Assembly (NCBI RefSeq): GCF_014779555.2
Contig: NZ_CP094357.1
Coordinates: forward strand, 5,642,001-5,706,000
Length of the DNA stretch: 64,000 nucleotides
Source of the DNA: Lysobacter capsici
Lineage (GTDB): Bacteria; Pseudomonadota; Gammaproteobacteria; Xanthomonadales; Xanthomonadaceae
Reading direction: 5' to 3'
The notes under the pieces are model-generated. The model saw only the letters and a list, made by a program, of their open reading frames with translations, searched no databases and was not told where the DNA came from. This document shows, piece by piece, positions 17,959-27,105 of this stretch. How positions within the stretch are numbered: position 1 is the first letter of the stretch; each line of letters begins with the position of its first letter. The position numbers were made by a program, and so were the translations under genes.

Positions 17959-18963
17959 TCAGTGATAGCCCACGTCGGCCGCGATCTTTCCGCTGAACAC
18001 CCGGTACGACCAGTAGGTGTAGCCCAGGATCGCCGGCAACAGCACCACCAGCCCGACCAGTACGAAACCCTGCGACGACGGCGGCGAGGCCGCGTCCCAG
18101 ATCGTCAGCCCCGGCACGATGTTGGGCCAGATGCCCAGCACCAGCCCGGCGAAGCCGAGCACGAAGAACAGCAGCGCGTACACGAACGGATGCCCGTCGC
18201 GGCCCTCGCGCATTACCGAGCGCCACAGCGCCCAGGCGTTGGCGACCACCAGCAGCGGCACCGGGAACAGCCAGTAGAAATTCCCGTCTTCGAACCAGCG
18301 CGCCATGATCCGCGAGTCCAGGAACGGCAGCCACGCGCTGACCAGGCCGATGAACACCGCCACCACCAACACCAGCGGCCGCGCCAGAGTCCGCGCGATC
18401 AACTGCATGCGCCCCTCGGTCTTGAGGATCAGCCAGGTCGAACCGAGCAAGGCGTAACCGAACACCACCGCCGCGCCGGTCAGCATCGAGAACGGACTGA
18501 ACCAGTCGAAGATGCCGCCGACGTACTTGCCGCCCTGCAGCGGCATGCCTTCCACGATCGCGCCGAGGATCACCCCCTGGGCGAACGCGCACAGCAGCGA
18601 ACCCAGCGAAAACGCCGCGCCCCAGGCCGATTTGGCGCGCTTGGCCTTGAACCGGAACTCGAACGCCACGCCGCGGAACACCAGCGCGATCAGCATCAAC
18701 AGCACCGGCAGGTACAGCGCCGACAGCACCAGCGCATAGGCCTTGGGAAACGCCGCGAGCAGGCCCGCGCCGCCGAGCACCAGCCAGGTTTCGTTGCCGT
18801 CCCAGATCGGCGCGGCGGTGTTCATCATGTGATCGAGCTGATGTTCGTCCTCGGCGAACGGCGCCAGGATGCCCAGGCCGAGCACGAAGCCGTCGAGCAG
18901 CACGTACATCAACACGCCGAAACCGATCACGCCGAACCAGATCACCGGCAGCCAGTAGTCCAT
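17959..18963 (-). CDS. cydB: Cytochrome bd-type quinol oxidase subunit II (CydB/CioB)
   Basis: Subunit II of the bd oxidase in the inner membrane; with CydA it reduces O2 to water using quinol. 334 residues, about eight to nine transmembrane helices. Family motifs are MDYWLPVIWFGVIGFGVLMY at the start, DGFVLGLGIL and DGNETWLVLGGAGLLAAFP. It lies 117 nt downstream of cydA on the same strand, the normal cydAB order. I looked for a small CydX or DUF2474-type gene in the 238 nt downstream and did not find one. Confidence 0.95.
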   Translation of the reverse strand: MDYWLPVIWFGVIGFGVLMYVLLDGFVLGLGILAPFAEDEHQLDHMMNTAAPIWDGNETWLVLGGAGLLAAFPKAYALVLSALYLPVLLMLIALVFRGVAFEFRFKAKRAKSAWGAAFSLGSLLCAFAQGVILGAIVEGMPLQGGKYVGGIFDWFSPFSMLTGAAVVFGYALLGSTWLILKTEGRMQLIARTLARPLVLVVAVFIGLVSAWLPFLDSRIMARWFEDGNFYWLFPVPLLVVANAWALWRSVMREGRDGHPFVYALLFFVLGFAGLVLGIWPNIVPGLTIWDAASPPSSQGFVLVGLVVLLPAILGYTYWSYRVFSGKIAADVGYH

Positions 18964-19080
18964 CGTCCTACTCCGTCTTGCTGGGCGAGGTCGCGATCAA
19001 GCGACCGTTGCGTGCGTTTGCGCGGGTGCGAACGCGCGCGCCGAGTGCGATCGTCGCGAATGCGCCTGGGATGGAAAGGT

Positions 19081-20496
19081 TCATGCGCCGGTCTCGCTGG
19101 ATTCGTCGGGCACCGACAGCGGCCGCGCCGGGGTCTTGTCGCCCAAGCCGGCGCGCGGTGGCGGCTCGTGCGGATGCGGGCCCTTGCGGATCAGTTTGAC
19201 GATGTAGCGAAACCCCGCGCCGAACACGGTGAAGTAGACCAGCGCGAACACGATCAGCGAGGTCATCACGCTGGCCGCCGCGATCGGACTGACCGCGTCG
19301 GCGGTGCGCAACAAGCCGTAGATCACGTACGGCTGGCGGCCGATCTCGACCACGTACCAACCGGCCAGGATCGCGACGAACCCGCTCATGGTCAGCACCC
19401 GCCAGCCCCACAGCACCGCGCGCGATTGATACAGCCGCTTGCGCCACAGCAGCAACAGCGACACCAACACCAACGCCAGCATCGCCATGCCCAGACCGAC
19501 CATCACCCGGAAGGCGTAGAACACCGGCTTGACCGGCGGCCGCTCGCTGGCCGGCACCGACTTGAGCGGCTGGATATCGCCGTCGAGGGTATGGGTGAGG
19601 ATCACGCTGCCGAGTTTTGGAATCGCGACCTCGTAGTCGTTGCGCTCGGCCTTTTCGTTGGGCACCGCGAACAGAATCAGCGGCACGCCCTCGCCCGGCT
19701 CGCCCGACTCCCAATGCGCTTCCATCGCCGCGACCTTGATCGGCTGATGCTCGCGCACGTTCAGGCCATGCAGATCGCCGACGAACACCTGCATCGGCAC
19801 GGTGATCGCGGCGAAGATCACCGCGGCGCGCAGCATCCGCTTGCCTGCCTCGACATGCACCCCGCGCAGCAGGTACGACGCACCGACGCCGCCGATCACG
19901 AAACAGGTGGTGATGAACGCGGCCAGCACCATGTGCGCGAGGCGGTACGGGAACGAGGGATTGAAGACGATCGCCCACCAATCGGCGGGTTCGAACACGC
20001 CGTTGACGATCGTGTAGCCGGTCGGCGTCTGCATCCAGCTGTTGGCCGAGATGATCCAGAACGTCGAGATCAGCGTGCCCAGCGCGACCATGCAGGTCGC
20101 CAGAAAATGCATCTTTTCGTCGACCCGACTCCAGCCGAACAGCATCACCCCGAGGAAAGTCGCTTCCAGAAAGAACGCGGTCAGCACCTCGTACGACAGC
20201 AGCGGGCCGAGGATGTTGCCGGCCTGTTCGCTGAGCACCGCCCAGTTGGTGCCGAACTGGAAACTCATCACGATGCCCGAGACCACGCCCATGCCGAACG
20301 ACACGGCGAACACCTTGGTCCAGAAGAAATACAGATCGCGCCAGAGCGTGTCGCGTGTGCGCAGCCAGCGCCATTCGACGAAGGCCAGCCAGCTGGCTAG
20401 GCCGATGGTGAAGGCCGGGAACAGGATATGAAACGAGATCACGAAGCCGAACTGGATACGCGACAGCAACAGGGCGTCCACGTGCATTGCCTCCAT
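19081..20496 (-). CDS. cydA: Cytochrome bd-type quinol oxidase subunit I, cyanide-insensitive (CioA) type
   Basis: Haem-bearing subunit I (haems b558, b595, d). About 471 residues. Motifs are SRIQFGFVISFHILFPAFTI near the N-terminus (haem-ligand His), GRQPYVIYGLLRTADAVSP (the GRQPW-like box) and multiple helices. The quinol-binding Q-loop between HGLNVREHQPIKVAAMEAHW and the following helix lacks the long C-terminal insertion of E. coli CydA, which puts it in the short-Q-loop, cyanide-insensitive class. The start is uncertain: ATGs at 20508, 20496 and 20487 are in frame; homology favours 20496 or 20487. First gene of cydAB. Confidence 0.93.
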   Translation of the reverse strand: MEAMHVDALLLSRIQFGFVISFHILFPAFTIGLASWLAFVEWRWLRTRDTLWRDLYFFWTKVFAVSFGMGVVSGIVMSFQFGTNWAVLSEQAGNILGPLLSYEVLTAFFLEATFLGVMLFGWSRVDEKMHFLATCMVALGTLISTFWIISANSWMQTPTGYTIVNGVFEPADWWAIVFNPSFPYRLAHMVLAAFITTCFVIGGVGASYLLRGVHVEAGKRMLRAAVIFAAITVPMQVFVGDLHGLNVREHQPIKVAAMEAHWESGEPGEGVPLILFAVPNEKAERNDYEVAIPKLGSVILTHTLDGDIQPLKSVPASERPPVKPVFYAFRVMVGLGMAMLALVLVSLLLLWRKRLYQSRAVLWGWRVLTMSGFVAILAGWYVVEIGRQPYVIYGLLRTADAVSPIAAASVMTSLIVFALVYFTVFGAGFRYIVKLIRKGPHPHEPPPRAGLGDKTPARPLSVPDESSETGA

Positions 20497-20843
20497 GGCA
20501 CGGAACATCGCGCCAGCGGGTTCATTTTGCGCCGCAACATGCACGCGGAGCGGCGGCTCGGTGGAATCACATAAACCGCAAAGGCGGTGAGCGTGATGTG
20601 GTGGAGGTCTGCAGCGGCCTCGTTCGCGACGCCGCATCGTCGCGCGGGCATGCTGGAACAAGCACTTGGACCGCGACCGCGGGCGTCACTGTCTCATGAT
20701 CGCCGCGTGTTCGGTAGCTCGACGCGGCATGCGCAGTGCGACAAAACGCGGCAAGGCGACGAAGCGTTTTTCGCTCGCCACCACCGCCCGTATCGCTCAC
20801 GTCCGCTCACCTTGAGACGTTTTGTCCAATGGCGCCGTTGCTG

Positions 20844-20975
20844 CCTTCTCCCGCCAAGCGGGAGAAGGTGCCCGAAGGGCGGATGAGAGCCGCCTTTCAT
20901 CGCGCGCCCCACCTCACCCCAGCCCCTCTCAGCCCTGCACTCCCTTCGGTCGCCGCAAGCGGGAGAGGGGCTTCC
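20844..20975. repeat. Dispersed hairpin repeat, family B
   Basis: Contains a perfect hairpin (CCTTCTCCCGC, CAA, GCGGGAGAAGG at 20844-20868) and a second part (20911-20971) that is the reverse complement of 48611-48667. The remainder of the 20497-21148 gap shows no gene. Confidence 0.8.
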
Positions 20976-21148
20976 TGCGATTGGCAAGAATCGTCCAGCC
21001 AGAACCCACCAAATCACCGATCCTGCAAAGCCCGCGCTTCTGCGCCATCCACCGCACCGCCAATCCTCGCCCCCCATGACCAACGGCCGGCCCGACGCCC
21101 GCCCCCGGACTGTTAACCTGCGCCCACTTTTGTCCTAGAGCCCGCTCG

Positions 21149-23542
21149 ATGCGCATCTCCTTTGCCACGCTCGCCGCGCTGCCCCTGGCGCTGTTGTCCA
21201 CCGCTGCGTTCGCGCAGGCCGCCGCGCCCCTGACCCTCGCCGACACCATGGCCAATCCCGACTGGATCGGACCGCCGGTCGAGCGCGCCTGGTGGGCCTG
21301 GGACGGCCAGCGCGTGCAGTACCAGATCAAACGCGACGACGGGATCATCCGCGATACCTGGCAGACCGGCGTCGCCGGCGGCACGCCGCAGCGCCTGGAC
21401 GGCGCCGCGCGCAACGAACTCGACGCGGCCAACCCGGCCTACGACGCGCAGCGCACGCGCATGGCCTTCGTGCGCAACGGCGACGTGTTCGTGCGCGATC
21501 TGCGCAGCGGCGCGTTGACCCAGGTCACCCGCAGCAATGACACCGAGTCGCGCCCGCAATTCAGCCGCGACGGCAACCTGGTGTTCCGGATCGACAACCA
21601 GTGGTACCAGTGGCGCGCCGGTCAGGGCATCAGCCAGGCCGCGCAGGTCCGCGCCGAGAAGGATCCCGCGCAGCCGCCCAAGGCCGACGCGCTGCGCGAT
21701 TATCAGCTCGCCACCATCGACACCCTGCGCAACGACCGCGCCCAGCGCGACGCCGCGCGCGAACAGGACGAGGCCTGGCGCCGCGGCGACGGCAGCCGCG
21801 CGCCCAAGCCGGTGTACCTCGGCGACGAAGTCGAGATCATCGACAGCGCCCTGTCGCCCGACGCGCGCTGGCTGCTGGTGGTGACCCAGGAAAAGAAGGG
21901 CGATGCCGGCACCGGCGGCAAGATGCCCAAGTACGTGACCGAATCGGGTTACGAAGAATTCGAGGAAGTCCGCACCCGCGTCGGCCGCAACGATCCCTTG
22001 CCGCAGAAGCTGTGGCTGGTCGACGTGGCCAACGCCAAGGTCAGCGAACTCGGCTTCGACGGCCTGCCCGGCATCAAGGACGATCCGCTCGCCGCCTTGC
22101 GCAAGGCCGCCAAGCAGGATCCGCTCAAGGGCGAGCGCCCGGTGCGGATCGAATCCGACGGCGACGGCAGCGGCGTATCGATCCGCTGGAGCGACGACGG
22201 CCGCCACGCCGCGGTGCTGGTGCGCGCGATCGACAACAAGGACCGCTGGCTGACCTCGGTCGACCTGGCCCGGACCCGTCTGGAAACCCGCCACCGCCTG
22301 ACCGACAAGGCCTGGATCAACTGGAATTTCAACGATTTCGGCTGGCTGCCCGACAGCGGCAAGAGCGGCGCCAGCGATCTGTGGCTGCTGTCGGAACAAA
22401 GCGGCTACTCGCACCTGTACCTCAGCCAGGACGGCGCCGCGCCGCGCGCGCTGACCTCGGGCAAGTGGGAAGTGTCCGAGCCCGAACTGGCCGCCGACGG
22501 CAAGACCTTCTTCTTCCTGTGCAATCGCAAGTGGCCGGGCGATTACGAAGTCTGCGCGGTCGACCGCAACGGCGGCGCGGTGCGCGAAGTCACCGCGCTC
22601 GACGGCGTGGAGAACTTCACCCTCTCGCCCGACGGCCGCAAGGTGCTCGCGCGTTATTCGGAAAGCTACCTGCCGCCGCAACTGGCGGTGGTCGATGCCG
22701 GCGGCGGCGACGCGGTCAAGCTCACCGACACGCGCAAGCCCGAGTTCAAGAACCGCCAGTGGATCCAGCCCGAGTACGTGCAGGTCCCGTCCAAGCACGG
22801 CGCCGGCACGGTCTGGGGCAAGTTCTACGGCCCGAAGAATTACGACCCGGACAAGAAGTACCCGATCGTGATGTTCGTGCACGGCGCCGGTTACCTGCAG
22901 AACGTCAGCGCGCGCTACCCGAACTATTTCCGCGAGCAGATGTTCCACAACCTGCTGGTCGACAAGGGCTACGTGGTGCTCGACCTCGACTATCGCGCCT
23001 CCGAGGGCTACGGCCGCGACTGGCGCACCGCGATCTACCGGCAGATGGGCCATCCCGAACTCGAGGATTACCAGGACGGCCTGGACTGGCTGGTCGCCAA
23101 CAAGCACGGCGACCGCGACCGCGCCGGCATCTACGGCGGTTCCTACGGCGGCTTCATGACCTTCATGGCGCTGTACCGCGCCCCGGGCCTGTTCAAGGCC
23201 GGCGCCGCGTTGCGTCCGGTCTCGGACTGGTCGCAGTACAACCACGAATACACCGCCAACATCCTCAACACGCCCGAGCTCGATCCGGAGGCCTACAAGA
23301 AGTCTTCGCCGATCGAGTACGCCGCCGGCCTCAAGGACAACCTGCTGATCGCCCACGGCATGATTGACGATAACGTGTTCTTCAAGGACTCGGTGATGAT
23401 GACCCAGAAGCTGATCGAGCTGCGCAAGGACAAGTGGGAAATCGCGCCGTACCCGCTGGAGCGCCACAGCTTCGTGCATGCCGATGCTTGGTACGACGAG
23501 TATCGGCGTATTTATGAGTTGTTTGAGCGGACGTTGAAGTAA
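21149..23542 (+). CDS. Secreted S9-family prolyl oligopeptidase-like serine peptidase
   Basis: A 797-residue exported peptidase. Signal peptide 1-22 (ends AAFAQ). An N-terminal beta-propeller-like region to ~520 is followed by an alpha/beta-hydrolase domain. The catalytic triad is visible: Ser665 in GGSYGG, Asp740 in HGMIDDN, His773 in ERHSF. The family cleaves peptides, often after Pro, or acts as dipeptidyl/acylaminoacyl peptidase; the exact substrate cannot be read. It stands alone between a family-B repeat and the large repeat island. Confidence 0.92.
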   Translation: MRISFATLAALPLALLSTAAFAQAAAPLTLADTMANPDWIGPPVERAWWAWDGQRVQYQIKRDDGIIRDTWQTGVAGGTPQRLDGAARNELDAANPAYDAQRTRMAFVRNGDVFVRDLRSGALTQVTRSNDTESRPQFSRDGNLVFRIDNQWYQWRAGQGISQAAQVRAEKDPAQPPKADALRDYQLATIDTLRNDRAQRDAAREQDEAWRRGDGSRAPKPVYLGDEVEIIDSALSPDARWLLVVTQEKKGDAGTGGKMPKYVTESGYEEFEEVRTRVGRNDPLPQKLWLVDVANAKVSELGFDGLPGIKDDPLAALRKAAKQDPLKGERPVRIESDGDGSGVSIRWSDDGRHAAVLVRAIDNKDRWLTSVDLARTRLETRHRLTDKAWINWNFNDFGWLPDSGKSGASDLWLLSEQSGYSHLYLSQDGAAPRALTSGKWEVSEPELAADGKTFFFLCNRKWPGDYEVCAVDRNGGAVREVTALDGVENFTLSPDGRKVLARYSESYLPPQLAVVDAGGGDAVKLTDTRKPEFKNRQWIQPEYVQVPSKHGAGTVWGKFYGPKNYDPDKKYPIVMFVHGAGYLQNVSARYPNYFREQMFHNLLVDKGYVVLDLDYRASEGYGRDWRTAIYRQMGHPELEDYQDGLDWLVANKHGDRDRAGIYGGSYGGFMTFMALYRAPGLFKAGAALRPVSDWSQYNHEYTANILNTPELDPEAYKKSSPIEYAAGLKDNLLIAHGMIDDNVFFKDSVMMTQKLIELRKDKWEIAPYPLERHSFVHADAWYDEYRRIYELFERTLK

Positions 23543-23624
23543 GCGAAGTCGAAGGACGTTTCGCGATATCCGACAAGAACACCATTCGCCGCCTTACGCG
23601 ACCTGCCAGCACGGTGAAGCGAGC

Positions 23625-23765
23625 AGGTCGCGTTAGCAACGGCACACGAGGATGGCGACGCGCACGGATGCGCGTCGCGCGTCATCGGGACATGAGTGTC
23701 TCGTCCGCTTCGAGCTTGCGACTTTCTGATTCACAACAAAGCATTTTCTTTGGTTACCTTGCCTG
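23625..23765. repeat. Truncated half of the large palindromic element
   Basis: Shares, with many substitutions, the left arm of the element at 24465-25040: CGCGTTAGCAAC, a paired GC-rich hairpin, CGGGACATGAGTGTCTCG, GATTCACAA and TTTCTTTGGTTACCTT. The right arm is missing and the REP array follows directly. Confidence 0.65.
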
Positions 23766-23783
23766 CGCCGCAGTTGCGTTTTC

Positions 23784-24511
23784 GCGGTCGCGGCTCGCGC
23801 CGCTCCTACAGGGTGGCCATGCAGCTTTGCTCGGGCTTGAAGCCGCGCAGTTCATCCAACGCTGCGAAGCCACTGACTCGCGTCAGCAACAGCACACCCG
23901 TATGCGCCTGGTTCGCCGTAGCCCTGTAGGAGCGGCGCGAGCCGCGACCGCGGGAATGCAGTTGCGATGAAGGGTTCGAGTTAGTCGCAATGACGCGGTC
24001 GCGGCGCGCGCCGCTCCTACAGGTAGGCCATGCCGCTTTTGCTCGGGCTTGAAGCCGCGCAGTTCACTCAACGCTGCGAAGCCATTGACTCGCGTCAGCA
24101 ACAGCACAGCCGTATGCGCCTGGTTCGCCGTAACCCTGTAGGAGCGGCGCGAGCCGCGACTGCGGGAATGCAGTTGCGATGAAGGGTTCGAGTTAGTCGC
24201 AATGACGCGGTCGCGGCTTGCGCCGCTCCTACAGGGTGGCCATGCCGCTTTTGCTTGGGTTTGAAGTCGCGCAGTTCACCCAGCGCTGCGAAGCCACTGA
24301 CTCGCGTCAGCAACAGCACACCCGTATGCGCCTGGTTCGCCGTAATCCTGTAGGAGCGGCGCGAGCCGCGACTGCGGGAATGCAGTTGCGATGAAGGGTT
24401 CGAGTTAGTCGCAATGACGCGGTCGCGGCTCGCGCTGCTCCTACAGGTAGGCCATGCCGCTTTCGCTTGAAGCCGCGCAGTTCATCCAGCGCTGCGAGGC
24501 CACTTACTCGC
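23784..24511. repeat. Tandem array with 212-bp period containing REP pairs
   Basis: A half unit (23784-23879) is followed by three near-identical 212-bp units starting at about 23880, 24092 and 24304. Each unit holds an inverted pair of the 29-bp REP-like sequence (CTGTAGGAGCGGCGCGAGCC...) with a ~41-nt spacer, then GGCCATGCCGC and a GCGCAGTTCA...CAGC stretch that also occurs at the ends of the large palindromic element. The short open frames inside are consequences of the repeat, not genes. Confidence 0.9.
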
Positions 24512-25040
24512 GTTAGCAAAAGCACACCCGAAGGGCGGCGTGCAGGATGCACGCCGTGCGCTACCGGGACATGGATGTCCCGTGTGGCGCATGCCTGCGC
24601 AAGCTCCGCACTTGCGGGCCCTTGATTCACAAAAAGCGTTTTTCTTTGGTTACCTTTCTTTTGTCGCTTTTGACAAAAGAAAGTAACTCGGCCGCTTGCG
24701 GACGAAAGCTGTTGATCTTGCCTCTGGCTTCATAAGCTCTAGAGCTTCGAAGCTGTGCAGCCTTTAGAGCTGCAAGCGGGATCAAAAGCGTTCCGCCGCT
24801 GAAGCGGCGGGTCACTTTCTTTTGTCTAAAGCAACAAAAGAAAAGTAACCAAAGAAAAATGCTTTTCTTTGAATCAAGGGCCCGCGCGATCGATGCAGAC
24901 GCGGGCATGCGCCACACGGGACATCCTGTCCCGGTGGCGCACGGCGCACATCCATGTGCGCCGCCCTTCGGGTGTGCTGTTGTTCTCGCGAGCTCCAAGC
25001 TTCGCAGCGCTGGATGGACTGCGCGGCTTCAGGCTCAAGC
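24465..25040. repeat. Large (~0.57 kb) imperfect palindromic element, copy 1
   Basis: The outer arms are inverted: GCTTGAAGCCGCGCAG... and CCAGCGCTGCG near 24465-24500 against CGCAGCGCTGG...CGGCTTCAGGCTCAAGC near 25006-25040. Inside are CACCCGAAGGGCGGCG and its complement, GGGACATNNATGTCCC-type hairpins, CTTTCTTTTGTC...GACAAAAGAAAG hairpins and a central AGCTCTAGAGCT. No transposase frame. Copy 2 at 50704-51252 is in reverse orientation. Confidence 0.85.
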
Positions 25041-25200
25041 AAAATCGCTGGATGTTCGGCTTCGCCGAGTCAAAGCGGAGCCCGCGTTCGCGGGAATGAG
25101 GGAATGAGGGTCTACGGCCGACTTCGAGTTTCTGCGGCCGCGCAATCACAAGCACCCAAAAGCCCTGCCAAGCAATACGCACCCCCGCTAGAATGCGCCC

Positions 25201-26115
25201 ATGAGCGACTTCGACCGCGTACGCGAATATTTATCCGGCCTGCAGGACCGCCTGTGCGCCGCCATCGAGCAAGCCGACGGCGAAGCCCGCTTCGCCGAGG
25301 ACCTGTGGCAACGCCCCGAGGGCGGCGGCGGGCGCACCCGCATCCTGCGCGGCGGCAAGGTGTTCGAACAGGCCGGCATCGGCTTCTCCGACGTCTCGGG
25401 CACGAAACTGCCGCCGTCGGCGACCGCCGCCCGGCCGGAACTGGCCGGCGCCTCGTGGCGCGCGGTCGGCGTGTCGCTGGTGTTCCATCCGAACAATCCC
25501 TACCTGCCCACCACCCACGCCAACGTGCGCCATTTCCGCGCGATGCGCGACGGCGAGACCGTGGCCTGGTGGTTCGGCGGCGGGTTCGACCTGACCCCGT
25601 TCTACCCGTTCGACGAAGACGTGCGCCACTGGCATCGCACCGCGCGCACCTTGTGCGAACCGTTCGGCGGCGAGGAACGCTACCAGGCGCACAAGCGCTG
25701 GTGCGACGAATACTTCTTCCTCAAGCATCGCAACGAAACCCGCGGCGTCGGCGGTCTGTTCTTCGACGACCTGCATGGCGATTTCGAACGCGACTTCGCC
25801 TATCAGCGCGCGGTCGGCGACGGTTTTCTCGATGCCTACCTGCCGCTGGTCGAACGCCGCCGCGACACGCCGTACGGCGAACGCGAGCGCCAGTTCCAGC
25901 TGTACCGCCGCGGCCGTTACGTCGAATTCAATCTGGTGTTCGACCGCGGCACCTTGTTCGGCCTGCAATCGGGCGGCCGCACCGAATCGATCCTGATGAG
26001 CCTGCCGCCGCTGGTGCGCTGGGAATACGGCTTCAGCCCCGAAGCCGACAGCGACGAGGCGAAGCTGGCGCAGTATCTGGTCCCGCGCGATTGGCTGGGC
26101 GAAGCCGAAGCCTGA
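25201..26115 (+). CDS. hemF: Oxygen-dependent coproporphyrinogen-III oxidase
   Basis: Catalyses the aerobic oxidative decarboxylation of coproporphyrinogen III to protoporphyrinogen IX in haem synthesis, in the cytoplasm. 304 residues, normal length. HemF signatures are [47 protein letters not shown] and [20 protein letters not shown] near the C-terminus. It stands between repeat islands, with no other haem gene nearby. The ribosome site is weak. Confidence 0.97.
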   Translation: MSDFDRVREYLSGLQDRLCAAIEQADGEARFAEDLWQRPEGGGGRTRILRGGKVFEQAGIGFSDVSGTKLPPSATAARPELAGASWRAVGVSLVFHPNNPYLPTTHANVRHFRAMRDGETVAWWFGGGFDLTPFYPFDEDVRHWHRTARTLCEPFGGEERYQAHKRWCDEYFFLKHRNETRGVGGLFFDDLHGDFERDFAYQRAVGDGFLDAYLPLVERRRDTPYGERERQFQLYRRGRYVEFNLVFDRGTLFGLQSGGRTESILMSLPPLVRWEYGFSPEADSDEAKLAQYLVPRDWLGEAEA

Positions 26116-26153
26116 GTTCGCAGTCACCCAACGCTGCGCCGTTTCGTATCCCC

Positions 26154-26240
26154 CTGTAGGAGCTGCGCGAGCTGCGACCGCGACATCGCAGTGGCGTCGT
26201 AAGCCGGATGTCGCGGTCGCAGCTTGCGCAGCTCCTACAG
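26154..26240. repeat. REP-like inverted pair, variant
   Basis: CTGTAGGAGCTGCGCGAGCT...CCGCG at 26154-26182 faces an almost perfect reverse complement ending at 26240, with a ~29-nt spacer. Both arms carry matching changes (CTG for CGG), so base pairing is kept: compensatory variation relative to the copies at 14.0 and 23.8-24.5 kb. Confidence 0.88.
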
Positions 26241-26285
26241 GGCGCTATCGTGGCAGCGTTGGCGGCAATTGAGCTTTCCGCGCGG

Positions 26286-26762
26286 CTACTTGGCCTTGGT
26301 CAAGATCGTGATATGCCCATTGGTCTCCAGCATCGCCAGACCGATGTGGTCGATCTCGTCGCAATCGTTCTCGCGCATCGCCTTCTCGAAATCGGCGCGG
26401 CTGACCAACTCGCGGCGCAGCACGTCGCGGAACACATGGCCGTCGCGCGCCAGCACCACCGGCTCGCCTTCCAGCACGCGCTCGGCGCGCGCGCTGCGCG
26501 CGGCGACATAGCCGACCGTCCAGTTCAGCACGATCAAGGTCGCCGCCAGGATCAAGCCGCCGCTGACCGAATTGTCGGAACCGAGCAAGGCGTTCTGCAC
26601 CGCATTGCCGAGCAGCACCACCAGCAGCATGTCGAACGAAGTGAACTGGCCCATCGAGCGCTTGCCCGATACCCGGATCATGCCCAGCAGCACGAAGTAG
26701 ACGATGCAGGCGCGCACCAAGTACTCCCACCACGGCATCGACAGATGAAAGGCGTCGGACAT
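26286..26762 (-). CDS. DUF421 (YetF-type) membrane protein
   Basis: A 158-residue inner-membrane protein of the DUF421/YetF family, function unknown. Two to three N-terminal helices (VRACIVYFVLLGMIRVSG..., FDMLLVVLLGNAVQN, LILAATLIVLNWTVGYV) are followed by a soluble C-terminal domain with the family pattern EGEPVVLARDG...RREL and the ending LETNGHITIL. The start is ATG 26762, with GGAG 9 nt upstream; the frame stays open further upstream without homology. Confidence 0.88.
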   Translation of the reverse strand: MSDAFHLSMPWWEYLVRACIVYFVLLGMIRVSGKRSMGQFTSFDMLLVVLLGNAVQNALLGSDNSVSGGLILAATLIVLNWTVGYVAARSARAERVLEGEPVVLARDGHVFRDVLRRELVSRADFEKAMRENDCDEIDHIGLAMLETNGHITILTKAK

Positions 26763-27105
26763 CGGGCGGGCTCCAAAGGCGGGTAGTGAAGGCGATTGTG
26801 GCGCGTGCGCGCGTGCAACGCGCGTTACGGCCCAGGCGTGCGTGGCGCCGCGCGCCCGCATCGCGCAGGCAACGAAGACCGGACCCCGCAGCGGACACCG
26901 TCACGCGTGCGCGCAGCCATCGAATCGATAGCCGCTCGCATTTGCATCATCCGGTCCGCGCCCGCAGAATGCGCACGCTTCGCCCGCCCCAGCGCCCCGC
27001 GCACCAGCAGCCAGCGGAAGCCTTCCCCTTATCGCACCCGCCCCCGACCGGCCTGTCACGGCCCGGCCGCGCGGCGCTGCGCCTGACCCGAAGGATCGCC
27101 CGCTC
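26763..27105. other. Divergent intergenic region, no gene or clear site seen
   Basis: 343 bp between the DUF421 gene (leftward) and the TonB receptor gene (rightward). Very GC-rich. I looked for a Fur-box-like palindrome upstream of the receptor and found none. Confidence 0.5.

Noticed and set aside
13931-17965. A 1344-residue open frame on the plus strand opposite the ankyrin gene
   Set aside because: It lies antisense to a gene with clear repeat homology, has the His/Arg/Gln/Ala-rich shadow composition seen opposite other genes here, and no domain or start signal.
23784-24511. CRISPR array
   Set aside because: The period is 212 bp with almost no variable spacer, and the conserved part contains inverted REP pairs; no cas genes nearby.
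23883-24630. Three near-identical 74-107 residue frames in tandem
   Set aside because: They arise from the 212-bp tandem repeat containing palindromic REP pairs; no ribosome sites, and the peptide sequence is dictated by the repeat.
26763-27105. Fur box upstream of the TonB receptor at 27106
   Set aside because: No GATAAT-type inverted repeat can be seen in this very GC-rich stretch.
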